Shown in pieces: positions 1 to 5,250 of a stretch of 5,250 bases of DNA; the first letter of the stretch is position 1, and each line of letters starts with the position of its first letter. The stretch is from positions 1 through 5,250 of the forward strand of contig JAJDIC010000111.1 in the NCBI GenBank assembly GCA_030266525.1, read 5' to 3'. The stretch comes from Desulfovibrio sp. OttesenSCG-928-G15. Lineage in GTDB: Bacteria > Desulfobacterota > Desulfovibrionia > Desulfovibrionales > Desulfovibrionaceae. Both the position numbers and the translations under genes were made by a program. The notes under the pieces are model-generated. The model was given only the letters and a program-made list of their open reading frames with translations. It was not told where the DNA came from and ran no database searches.

Positions 1-342
1 CGCGCCATGAACGCCAAAGTCATGGGCACGGATAACGACCCCTACTACGGTGCCCCCACAATCTTGCTGGTACTCGCCAAACGCGACCATACCACCCCTG
101 TTGAAGACGGCAGCGCCGTGCTTGCCTACATGGCTGTGGCGGCTGCCTCTCTGGGGCTTGGCACCTGCTGGGTTAACCGTGAACGGCAGATGTTTGACAG
201 CGATCAGGGTAAAGCCCTGCTGCAAAAATGGGGCATAGCAGGCGACTACCTCGGCATCGGCGCGCTCTCTCTGGGCTACCCCGACGGCGAACCCGCGATA
301 CGCGCCCCGCGCAAACCGGATTATATAACGATTATTACATAA
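1..342 (+). CDS. Nitroreductase-family flavoprotein, C-terminal part (5' end outside window)
   Basis: The reading frame is open from the first base, so the first ATG at position 7 is probably internal; 113 residues are visible, against about 170-200 for a full nitroreductase. Family members bind FMN and reduce nitro compounds, quinones or related acceptors with NAD(P)H, usually as cytoplasmic homodimers; the substrate here cannot be told. What I see is the C-terminal half of the fold: a hydrophobic strand after YYGAPT (visible residues 15-26), an Ala-rich helix with the family-typical run GLGTCWVN (52-59), then IGALSLGYPDGEP (86-98) and a basic APRKPD end (102-107), where family members often place phosphate-contacting basic residues. 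The gene converges on the hydrogenase operon; no strong terminator follows its TAA closely, though the stem-loop at 537-576 could serve it. The family call is fairly sure; a specific function is not. Confidence 0.85.
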   Translation, partial: RAMNAKVMGTDNDPYYGAPTILLVLAKRDHTTPVEDGSAVLAYMAVAAASLGLGTCWVNRERQMFDSDQGKALLQKWGIAGDYLGIGALSLGYPDGEPAIRAPRKPDYITIIT

Positions 343-450
343 AAAGATTGGAAGGCAAGGGCTGGTTTGTCTGCCCCGCCGGTCACAGGAATTCCAGCCC
401 TTGGGGTTCCCCGCCAGGGGGGATGAGCCCTCCGGCCCCGCAATGGGGAC

Positions 451-493
451 GGCGTCCGCATTGGAGCGACGTCCGCATTGGGACGGCGGCATT
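451..493. repeat. Short degenerate 17-bp tandem repeat between convergent genes
   Basis: The 12-mer CGTCCGCATTGG occurs at 453-464 and again at 470-481, giving a 17-bp period (451-467 and 468-484), with a decayed third copy around 485-493 that keeps GGCATTG. The first copy also pairs imperfectly with the sequence just before it: 441-451 against 453-463, 10 of 11 positions. It lies in the 256-bp gap between the nitroreductase and the hydrogenase large subunit, in which I see no credible gene. No function is assigned. Confidence 0.5.
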
Positions 494-536
494 GTGTGCT
501 GGTACTCTTGGCGACTTTCTTTGCGAGAAAGCCTAC

Positions 537-576
537 AATAAAACGGGGGAGGCCCGAAAGCCTCCCCCGTTTTATT
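537..576 (-). terminator. Strong stem-loop terminator of the hydrogenase operon, probably bidirectional
   Basis: A perfect 17-bp inverted repeat (537-553 with 560-576) encloses a 6-nt CCGAAA loop. The GC-rich core GGGGGAGGC is flanked by AAAAC on one side and GTTTT on the other, so either strand ends the stem in a T-rich run. It starts 22 nt past the TAG of the hydrogenase large subunit, as expected for a rho-independent terminator of that minus-strand operon. Because it is symmetrical it may also stop plus-strand transcripts from the nitroreductase, whose stop codon is 194 bp away. A separate small hairpin (CTTTCT/AGAAAG, 515-531) lies next to it. Confidence 0.88.
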
Positions 577-598
577 CGTTCCATCGGGTGTTGGGGTT

Positions 599-2278
599 CT
601 ACAGAACCTTGAACACGCGTTCTTCGTTGCTTTCCGGGTCAATGACGTGCACGGCGCAGGCAATGCAGGGGTCAAAGGAGTGGATGGTGCGCAGGATTTC
701 CACCGGGCGCTTTGCATCGGCAATAGGTGTGCCGACAAGAGCTTCCTCAAAGGGACCGGGGGCGTTGCGCAGGTCGCGCGGGCCCATGTTCCAGGTGGTC
801 GGAACCACAAGCTGGAAGTTGCCGATTTTTCCGTCCTGAATATCAATCCAGTGGGAAAGAGCGCCACGCGAAGCAGTAACAAAACCGACGCCCTGAGCGG
901 ACTTGGGCATTTCCCATTTTTCCACGATTTTGGGCGCAGAGCCTTCCTTGCCGATCTGGTCCTGCATTTCCTTGACCCAGCCTTCAACCTGATTGGCAAT
1001 GGCCAGGGTTTCAATGCCGCGGGCAGCGGTACGACCAAGGGTGGAGAACAGGGCGGCAGGGCCGACGCCGAGGGTATCAAGCACCTTGTCCACAAGGGGA
1101 ACAACGGCGGAATTGCCCTTGGCATACGCGACAAGCACCTGGGCCAGGGGACCTGTTTCACAGGGCTTGTCTTCATAGCGCGGAGACTTGGACCAGGAAT
1201 AACGCTCGTCGCCATGCAGGTCGGTAAAGGCAGCTTCGGTCTTGCCCTTGTAGGGATGCAGGGATTCTTCGCCCTTGTACCAGCTGTGGCGTACTTCTTC
1301 CGTAATCTTGTCCTGCTCAAAGTCGGCGATTTTGGTAAGGTCGCGGTTCCAGATAACGCCGGGCTGGAAGAAGCCGGAGTTACGGTCCCAGTCATCCTTG
1401 CAGAATTCGCCGAAGGTAATGAAGTTGGAAGTGCCGCCATAGGTGGCAACGTCCTTGTACTGCCCGGCAACAGCCAGCAGATCGGGAATGTACACTTCCT
1501 GAATAAACTTGATGGTTTCCTGCTCAAGCTTGAGGAATTCTGCAATGGCTTCCGGCTTGAGGGAGTTGTAACAGGAAACACCGCCGACCACGAGGAATTG
1601 CGGGTGCGGGTTTTTGCCGCCGAAAACAGCCATGGCGCGCGCGGCGCGAACCTGCAGATGCAGGGCTTCCAGGTAGTGAGCGGTGGCAATAAGATCCAGC
1701 TCCGGCTCAAGGTTATACGCCGGGTGCCCGCCCAGGAAGTAGGCGTTGGTGAAGTGGCCGATCTGACCGCTTTCCACGTAGGCTTTTACCCTGTCCTGTA
1801 CCTTTTTCAGGTCTTCGGTGGTTGTTTTACGCGGGGAAATGCTGGTGGCTATCTGGGCGGCCTTTGCCGGGTCGGCCTTGAGGCAGTTGGTAACGTCCAC
1901 AAAGTCAAGCGCGTGCAGGTGATAGAAGTGCACAACGTGGTCATGCAGAAACTGGGAAGCCAGTACCAGGTTGCGCAGCATTGTTGCCAGAGTGGGAATT
2001 TTGACGCCCACGGCCATGTCTACGGCGCGGGTGGAAGCCAGAGCGTGCGTATAGGTACACACGCCGCAGGAGCGGGCGGTAATGTGCTGCGCGTCTTGCG
2101 GGTCGCGACCGACGAGAATGTTCTCCAGACCACGGAACAGGGTTCCGCAGCTATAGGCCTTGCTGACTTTGCCCCCCTCAACTTCCACTTCAATGCGGAG
2201 GTGGCCTTCGAGGCGGGTTACCGGGTCAACTACAATAGGTCCGTTATAGGACTGGTCGAAAACTGCTTGATCTGCCAT
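599..2278 (-). CDS. hynA: Periplasmic [NiFe] hydrogenase large subunit precursor
   Basis: This is the catalytic subunit (559 residues, a normal length) that cleaves H2 reversibly at a Ni-Fe(CN)2CO centre. Both nickel-binding motifs are intact: RSCGVCTYTH at residues 69-78 (Cys71, Cys74) and DPCIACAVH at 536-544 (Cys538, Cys541). Other family hallmarks are RLEGH (22-26), the His-rich stretch HDHVVHFYHLHALD (112-125) and GGKNPHPQ (220-227). The 15 residues after His544 form the tail that a nickel-dependent endopeptidase removes in this family. The first ligand of the C-terminal motif is an ordinary Cys codon (TGC, 665-667), so this is not a [NiFeSe] enzyme. There is no signal peptide; export would be by riding with the Tat-bearing small subunit. 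GGGAGG sits just upstream of the ATG. It follows the small-subunit gene after 82 bp, and no maturation protease gene follows it. Naming varies: the large subunit is also called hydB. Confidence 0.97.
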   Translation of the reverse strand: MADQAVFDQSYNGPIVVDPVTRLEGHLRIEVEVEGGKVSKAYSCGTLFRGLENILVGRDPQDAQHITARSCGVCTYTHALASTRAVDMAVGVKIPTLATMLRNLVLASQFLHDHVVHFYHLHALDFVDVTNCLKADPAKAAQIATSISPRKTTTEDLKKVQDRVKAYVESGQIGHFTNAYFLGGHPAYNLEPELDLIATAHYLEALHLQVRAARAMAVFGGKNPHPQFLVVGGVSCYNSLKPEAIAEFLKLEQETIKFIQEVYIPDLLAVAGQYKDVATYGGTSNFITFGEFCKDDWDRNSGFFQPGVIWNRDLTKIADFEQDKITEEVRHSWYKGEESLHPYKGKTEAAFTDLHGDERYSWSKSPRYEDKPCETGPLAQVLVAYAKGNSAVVPLVDKVLDTLGVGPAALFSTLGRTAARGIETLAIANQVEGWVKEMQDQIGKEGSAPKIVEKWEMPKSAQGVGFVTASRGALSHWIDIQDGKIGNFQLVVPTTWNMGPRDLRNAPGPFEEALVGTPIADAKRPVEILRTIHSFDPCIACAVHVIDPESNEERVFKVL

Positions 2279-2284
2279 GGGGTT

Positions 2285-2290
2285 CCTCCC
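2285..2290 (-). promoter_or_regulatory. Ribosome binding site of the hydrogenase large subunit
   Basis: On the minus strand GGGAGG lies 6 nt before the ATG at 2278. It supports that start and shows that the large subunit has its own strong initiation site across the 82-bp gap rather than depending on translational coupling to the small subunit. Confidence 0.75.
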
Positions 2291-2360
2291 GTATTGGCGG
2301 CATTGGTGGTTTCTGAAAGTAGGATGCGGCCTTGACTATAAAGAGCTGAAGCCCAGGGGC

Positions 2361-3338
2361 CTAGCTTTCATAGAAGGGCGACATCTGATCCCAGAAGTCG
2401 GGTTCGCTGCAACCAATGCAGGGGTGTCCCGCCTGAACGGGCCAGTTGGCTCCCGGAGCGCTGTCCAAAGAGTTGAACTTGGCCGAAGGGCAGTTGTTGT
2501 ACGTGCTGGGGCCTTTACAGCCGAGGTTGTACAAACACCAGCCCTGGCGGGCTTCGTCAGAATCAAAAGAGTCCGCAAACTGGCCGTTCTCGAAGAAGGG
2601 CAGACGTTCGCACTGCTCGTGCACGGACTTGCCGAAAAACATTTTCGGACGGCCCTGGTCGTCCAGCGGGGGAATGCCGCCTTTCTGGATATAGTAGACG
2701 ATGGTGCCGATAATATTGATGGGGTTCGGGGGGCAGCCGGGAATGTTGATCGCCTTGACACCAAGGGAGCCGTAACAGTCGTTGATGCCTTTTGCGCCGG
2801 TGGGGTTGGGCTTGGCCGCCTGTACGCCGCCATAGGCCGCGCAGGTGCCGTAAGAAATGACCGCTGCCGCCTTGGTAAGGACTTTCCTGTTAATTTCCAG
2901 CATGGTGTGGTTGCCCACCTTGCCGAAGTTTCCGTTATCCGCAGTGGGAATGGCACCTTCAACAATGGCCACAAAAGGCTCGCCGCTGTTCACGGTATCC
3001 CACAGGGCCTTTTCCGCGGCTTCGCCGGCGGCGGCCATGATGGTTTCCTGGTAAACCATGTTCACGGTGTCCAGCAGAACCTGGTCAATGTAAGGAGCGG
3101 ACGTGCGCAAAATGGCTTCCGAACAGCCGGTACATTCCGCGTTGTGCAGGTATACCACGTTGGGGCGCGCGCCGGCACCGCCAGTAAGGGCTTTTGCCAC
3201 TTCCGGGGCAAAAGCCGGGCCCATACCCATGGCCACTGCCACCGCAGTACAGTATTTAAGGAATTGACGCCGGTCTATGCCATGCGCCTGCAGCCGCTTT
3301 TCCACATCATCTTTTGCGTTTCCAACGGCAAACCGCAT
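2361..3338 (-). CDS. hynB: Periplasmic [NiFe] hydrogenase small subunit precursor with Tat signal
   Basis: This is the electron-transfer subunit (325 residues), carrying three Fe-S clusters from the NiFe site to the surface, in Desulfovibrio usually for cytochrome c3. The N-terminus has a twin-arginine signal, DRRQFLK at residues 22-28, then a hydrophobic stretch and a likely cut after AKA (50). Ligands fit the family pattern: proximal 4Fe-4S Cys69, Cys72 (ECTGCSE), Cys166 (GTCAAYGG) and Cys202 (PGCPPNP); distal 4Fe-4S His240, Cys243, Cys268 and Cys274; medial 3Fe-4S Cys283, Cys307 and Cys310. The frame stays open 38 codons upstream to 3452, but the ATG at 3338 is chosen because AAGGAGG precedes it and the Tat signal then has normal length. 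It is the first gene of the hydrogenase operon. By my recollection of the D. gigas ligand numbering, there are about six extra residues between Cys283 and Cys307. The subunit is also called hydA. Confidence 0.96.
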   Translation of the reverse strand: MRFAVGNAKDDVEKRLQAHGIDRRQFLKYCTAVAVAMGMGPAFAPEVAKALTGGAGARPNVVYLHNAECTGCSEAILRTSAPYIDQVLLDTVNMVYQETIMAAAGEAAEKALWDTVNSGEPFVAIVEGAIPTADNGNFGKVGNHTMLEINRKVLTKAAAVISYGTCAAYGGVQAAKPNPTGAKGINDCYGSLGVKAINIPGCPPNPINIIGTIVYYIQKGGIPPLDDQGRPKMFFGKSVHEQCERLPFFENGQFADSFDSDEARQGWCLYNLGCKGPSTYNNCPSAKFNSLDSAPGANWPVQAGHPCIGCSEPDFWDQMSPFYES

Positions 3339-3345
3339 TCTGTAG

Positions 3346-3352
3346 CCTCCTT
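3346..3352 (-). promoter_or_regulatory. Ribosome binding site deciding the small-subunit start
   Basis: A consensus AAGGAGG on the minus strand lies 7 nt before the ATG at 3338. It rules against the in-frame upstream starts that would add up to 38 residues of unconvincing sequence before the Tat signal. Confidence 0.85.
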
Positions 3353-3477
3353 GTGTCATGCGCCTCATTGGCAGCGTAGGAGAAAGCCGCGAGAGCGAAT
3401 GCCCCGTGGCACTCCTCCCGAATAACCCCAGCCAAAGCCATATCGACAGCAAACTGGTTATGGGTCATGGTCCTGAC

Positions 3478-3486
3478 AGTATATCA
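3478..3486 (-). promoter_or_regulatory. Candidate extended -10 promoter for the hydrogenase operon
   Basis: The minus strand reads TGATATACT, matching an extended -10 element (TGnTATAAT) with one mismatch. No good -35 hexamer stands 16-18 bp upstream, as is common for extended -10 promoters. If used, transcription would begin near 3471 and give a leader of roughly 130 nt before the small-subunit ATG. The surrounding stretch, about 3478-3592, is clearly more AT-rich than the flanking genes. I saw no sigma-54 type -24/-12 site. The assignment comes from motif reading only. Confidence 0.4.
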
Positions 3487-3496
3487 CGGGAAAAAA

Positions 3497-3541
3497 GAGA
3501 ATCCTAATCAATAAATCAGATATTCTCATTCTTTTCTCATT
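3497..3541. promoter_or_regulatory. Short repeats upstream of the candidate hydrogenase promoter, possible operator
   Basis: TTCTCATT occurs twice at an 11-bp spacing (3523-3530 and 3534-3541), that is, on the same face of the helix. A 6-bp inverted repeat GAGAAT/ATTCTC (3497-3502 and 3522-3527) shares bases with the first copy. Both lie just upstream of the candidate -10 element, where an activator or repressor of the hydrogenase operon could bind. I cannot match them confidently to Fur, HcpR or another named regulator, and AT-rich sequence produces such patterns easily. Confidence 0.3.
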
Positions 3542-3629
3542 GATCACGCCTATAGCTTGTTCATGTTGCCCTAATTTCGCCGGTAAATCAATGGGGCAAT
3601 GACGCCACCGCCCAAAATGCCAAGCCCAT

Positions 3630-3687
3630 CCCCCTGCTCCAGTCTCCCGAAAGGGGAGCGAAGCAATCCCTTTCCTCTTGCTCTTCC
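3630..3687. repeat. 58-bp direct repeat, copy 1
   Basis: The segment matches 3732-3789 at 56 of 58 positions, 102 bp away. The differences are T3638 against C3740 and G3680 against A3782. It contains a small hairpin, CTCCC-GAAAG-GGGAG. The region is non-coding: the open frames across it, on either strand, are simple products of the repeat. It looks like an intergenic repeat family member rather than a gene or CRISPR array, since there are only two copies and the repeat is longer than the 44-bp spacer. Confidence 0.85.
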
Positions 3688-3689
3688 AC

Positions 3690-3706
3690 CTGGCAGGGCG
3701 CGAGTC
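3690..3706. repeat. 17-bp satellite repeat, copy 1
   Basis: CTGGCAGGGCGCGAGTC recurs at 3828-3844 with one change (G3696 to A3834). Here it follows the first 58-bp repeat after 2 nt; the second copy follows the second 58-bp repeat after 38 nt. The two are probably parts of one composite unit. Confidence 0.65.
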
Positions 3707-3731
3707 TTCACAAGACCGAACGCCACACAGC

Positions 3732-3789
3732 CCCCCTGCCCCAGTCTCCCGAAAGGGGAGCGAAGCAATCCCTTTCCTCTTACTCTTCC
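3732..3789. repeat. 58-bp direct repeat, copy 2
   Basis: Second copy of the unit at 3630-3687, 56 of 58 identical, with the same internal CTCCC/GGGAG hairpin. It lies 15 bp before the left arm of the large inverted repeat at 3805-3935. The near-identity of the copies points to recent duplication or active homogenisation. Confidence 0.85.
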
Positions 3790-3804
3790 GTACCGGCTAA
3801 ACTC

Positions 3805-3935
3805 AGGAAAACGCCGATTTTTTCCGTCTGGCAAGGCGCGAGTCCATTGTAAAGGCAGGCTGGACTCTTCAGTCCTGCCTGCCTTTACAATGGACTCAGC
3901 AACGCAGTCCAGACGGAAAAAATCGGCGTTTTCCT
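3805..3935. repeat. 131-bp nested inverted repeat (giant hairpin) abutting flgH
   Basis: The outer arms at 3805-3831 and 3909-3935 are perfect 27-bp inverted repeats. After an asymmetric internal loop of 8 and 11 nt come perfect 21-bp inner arms (3840-3860 and 3877-3897), then a T:T mismatch, a 5-bp stem (GGACT/AGTCC) and a CTTC loop. In all 53 base pairs form within 131 bp. The outer right arm includes two bases of the flgH stop codon. It could halt transcription leaving flgH, but a T run follows the stem on neither strand: the T6/A6 tracts lie inside the outer arms, so it is not a standard intrinsic terminator. It may be a miniature inverted-repeat element or an inverted duplication. The second 17-bp satellite (3828-3844) overlaps its left arm. 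I see no flanking target duplication. Confidence 0.9.
3828..3844. repeat. 17-bp satellite repeat, copy 2
   Basis: Sixteen of 17 positions match 3690-3706. It straddles the end of the left outer arm and the start of the left inner arm of the large hairpin, so it is partly built into that structure. Confidence 0.6.
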
Positions 3936-4668
3936 AGAAGGGCCAGATGTTGTCGATCAGCCTGGTCAACCAGCCCGGGCGCTGCTTGTCGGCCAGCACA
4001 CCCTTGCCGAAGTATTCCACCTTGGAGTCAGCCAGCTGGGTGGACTCAACCGAGTTGTCGGAAGCTACGTCCTGGGCGCGTACCAGACCGCTTACCACCA
4101 TGTACTGGGTTTCATCGTTCACGCGGATTTCGCGCGCGCCCTGAATTTGGAGCACTCCGCCGGGCAGTACGTTCAACACCCGTGCGCCAATGGTGGCGGT
4201 GACATAGTTTTCCCGTTTTGTTTCACCTGTGGCGCTCAGGCCGGAAGTATGTTTTGTGGACAGGATAGGGTCAATGCCGACCTTGCCGGAAAGCGGCCCG
4301 CCAAGGCCGGGCAGCAGCCCGACCGTATCCTTGTTGAACGCGGCGGCGACGTTGATATCGTGGTTTGTTTCCCTGTCAGCCGTGGTGTCGGCCTTGGATT
4401 TTGACTTGGCGCTTTCCACCACCTTGACCAGAATAATGTCGCCGACGCGCCGGGCGCGGTTGTCCGCGTACAGGTCACGCGACTCATGGGCGCTGTAGAG
4501 AGAGCCGGGGTTGTGATAGCGCTGCTCCGGCTCGGTATACTGCTGCGGCGGGGTCATGGGCGGTGAAGGCATGGCATGCCTGTCCTGCCCGGCACAGCCG
4601 CCAAGCATGGAAGCCAGGGCTACGCCCAGGATCAGGGAATAATATGTACGGGTATTGCGCTTGTTCAT
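3934..4668 (-). CDS. flgH: Flagellar L-ring protein FlgH, lipoprotein precursor
   Basis: FlgH forms the ring in the outer membrane through which the flagellar rod turns. The 244 residues fit the family. The N-terminus is a lipoprotein signal: positive start, hydrophobic stretch, and lipobox LGGC with the lipidated Cys at residue 25. A Pro-rich linker (34-48) follows, then the FlgH hallmarks NPGSLY (53-58), DLYADNRARRVGDIILVKVVE (65-85), GVLQIQGAREIRVNDETQ (171-188), VVSGLVRAQDV (191-201) and the end KVEYFGKGVLADKQRPGWLTRLIDNIWPF (216-244). GAGGA sits 5 nt before the ATG. It follows flgA by 25 bp and is surely co-transcribed with it. The usual next gene, flgI, does not follow; the stop codon instead lies at the edge of the large hairpin. 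Confidence 0.96.
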   Translation of the reverse strand: MNKRNTRTYYSLILGVALASMLGGCAGQDRHAMPSPPMTPPQQYTEPEQRYHNPGSLYSAHESRDLYADNRARRVGDIILVKVVESAKSKSKADTTADRETNHDINVAAAFNKDTVGLLPGLGGPLSGKVGIDPILSTKHTSGLSATGETKRENYVTATIGARVLNVLPGGVLQIQGAREIRVNDETQYMVVSGLVRAQDVASDNSVESTQLADSKVEYFGKGVLADKQRPGWLTRLIDNIWPF

Positions 4669-4693
4669 GATATTCCTCGCGAATACAGGGTCT

Positions 4694-5250
4694 TTACTGA
4701 TTTTTAACCACCACCACAGTAGAGGAATCCCTCACCACTGCGTAAACGTCCTTGCGGCTTTCCAGGTTGCGCACAAGAATGGTTTCTCCGGCCGCGCCGT
4801 CTGCCAGGGCTTCCGCCTGCAGGGCGAGTTGCACGGTTCTCCCTTCATAGACTAGCGTAACAATGCTGCCCTTGCGCACGGTAGGTATATGCGCCACATC
4901 CGAGGCGTAAATTACCTGTCCGACCCCGATGGGCCTGCTTACCCGCCAGGGGCCGCCACGGCCGTCCCAGGGGTCGGAGCGCAGGTTGGCAAGATTCATT
5001 CGTTTGAATGTCACCTTGCTGTGCTCCAAAAGGTCGTCCCTGTTCAACGTTACGGTGGAACAAGGCACCTCTGCCCAACAATCTGCAAAAACCGAACCAG
5101 TCAGCTTCTGGACCACGGTTCCGTCCATTTCCTTAACCAGAAGGCGCAGGCTGTTCCGACCGGGCGTCATTTTTTTGGCTAGATCCAGCACAAGCTCCTG
5201 ACCAGAATGCTGCATGAATACATGCTGCGGCAGGCGAAAATCTGTCAGCA
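4694..5250 (-). CDS. flgA: Flagellar P-ring assembly chaperone FlgA, C-terminal part (5' end outside window)
   Basis: FlgA is a periplasmic chaperone that helps FlgI assemble into the P-ring. The frame stays open from the right edge to the TAA at 4694, giving 184 complete codons; the ATG at 5215 is probably internal, because the open frame continues upstream of it. The C-terminal SAF-type domain is recognisable: WRVSRPIGVGQVIYASDV, then VRKGSIVTLVYEGRTVQLALQAEALADGAAGETILVRNLESRKDVYAVV and a Val-rich final strand. The part before it, with a VPCSTVTLNRDDLLEHSKVTF stretch, fits the N-terminal and linker portions of FlgA. The signal peptide would be outside the window. The gene order flgA-flgH matches flagellar rod and ring operons, and the 25-bp gap to flgH holds the flgH ribosome binding site. 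Confidence 0.9.
   Translation of the reverse strand, partial: LTDFRLPQHVFMQHSGQELVLDLAKKMTPGRNSLRLLVKEMDGTVVQKLTGSVFADCWAEVPCSTVTLNRDDLLEHSKVTFKRMNLANLRSDPWDGRGGPWRVSRPIGVGQVIYASDVAHIPTVRKGSIVTLVYEGRTVQLALQAEALADGAAGETILVRNLESRKDVYAVVRDSSTVVVVKNQ

Noticed and set aside
665..667. Possible selenocysteine codon in the C-terminal nickel motif ([NiFeSe] type)
   Set aside because: The codon reads TGC on the minus strand, an ordinary cysteine, and the frame has no internal TGA.
228..839. A 203-codon plus-strand frame across the intergenic region and the 3' end of the large subunit
   Set aside because: It runs through the terminator stem-loop and into the antisense of a known gene, has no recognisable motif, and overlaps the nitroreductase end.
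647..2335. A 562-codon open frame antisense to the hydrogenase large subunit
   Set aside because: Its protein resembles nothing I know and is rich in Gly, Val and Ala as expected from a mirror of a GC-biased gene. The opposite strand encodes an intact, unmistakable hydrogenase subunit.
2279..2360. Attenuator or RNA-processing hairpin between the two hydrogenase genes
   Set aside because: Only short, interrupted pairings (GCC/GGC, AGCT/AGCT) are visible just after the small-subunit stop; too weak to call.
2277..3425. A 382-codon open frame antisense to the hydrogenase small subunit
   Set aside because: Same mirror effect; no recognisable domain, while the minus strand shows all the Fe-S ligands of the small subunit.
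3339..3452. Longer N-terminus for the hydrogenase small subunit
   Set aside because: The upstream start codons lack a comparable ribosome binding site, and the added 38 residues would precede a complete Tat signal.
3630..3789. CRISPR array
   Set aside because: Only two repeat copies, each 58 bp and longer than the 44-bp spacer, with no cas gene nearby.
3571..3937. Open frames on both strands across the repeat cluster
   Set aside because: Their content is just the translated 58-bp repeats, with the same peptide appearing twice; no ribosome binding site or domain supports them.

Overview
The window looks like chromosomal DNA from a sulfate-reducing deltaproteobacterium of the Desulfovibrio group. 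This rests on a periplasmic [NiFe] hydrogenase small/large subunit pair of the classic Desulfovibrio type: a Tat signal on the small subunit, 4Fe-4S/3Fe-4S/4Fe-4S ligand spacing, and a cleavable C-terminal tail on the large subunit. Next to it are flagellar L-ring/P-ring genes of a Gram-negative cell. The assignment is by family recognition; no database search was run.

Layout from left to right. Positions 1-342 (+) hold the C-terminal part of a nitroreductase-family flavoprotein whose start lies outside the window. Positions 343-598 are non-coding, with a short degenerate 17-bp repeat and a perfect 17-bp stem-loop (537-576) placed to end the hydrogenase transcript. Positions 599-2278 (-) encode the hydrogenase large subunit and 2361-3338 (-) the small subunit; they form a two-gene operon (small subunit first) with good ribosome binding sites. 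Positions 3339-3933 are a 595-bp non-coding stretch. Its hydrogenase-proximal half is AT-rich and carries a candidate extended -10 promoter and short repeats. Its flagellar-proximal half (3630-3935) is a dense cluster: two 58-bp direct repeats, a smaller 17-bp repeat, and a 131-bp nested inverted repeat that runs into the flgH stop codon. Positions 3934-4668 (-) encode FlgH, and 4694-5250 (-) encode the C-terminal part of FlgA, which continues past the right edge.

Functionally there are two unrelated modules. The hydrogenase pair would form the H2-oxidising enzyme of the periplasm: the folded dimer is exported by Tat on the small-subunit signal, and electrons leave through three Fe-S clusters, in this group usually to type I cytochrome c3. 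FlgA and FlgH belong to assembly of the P- and L-rings around the flagellar rod. The expected next gene, flgI (P-ring), is not downstream of flgH; the repeat cluster and then the hydrogenase operon come instead, which suggests a rearrangement boundary. The repeat cluster is the least explained part of the window. I found no RNA gene, CRISPR array, transposase or convincing new defence or metabolic system.
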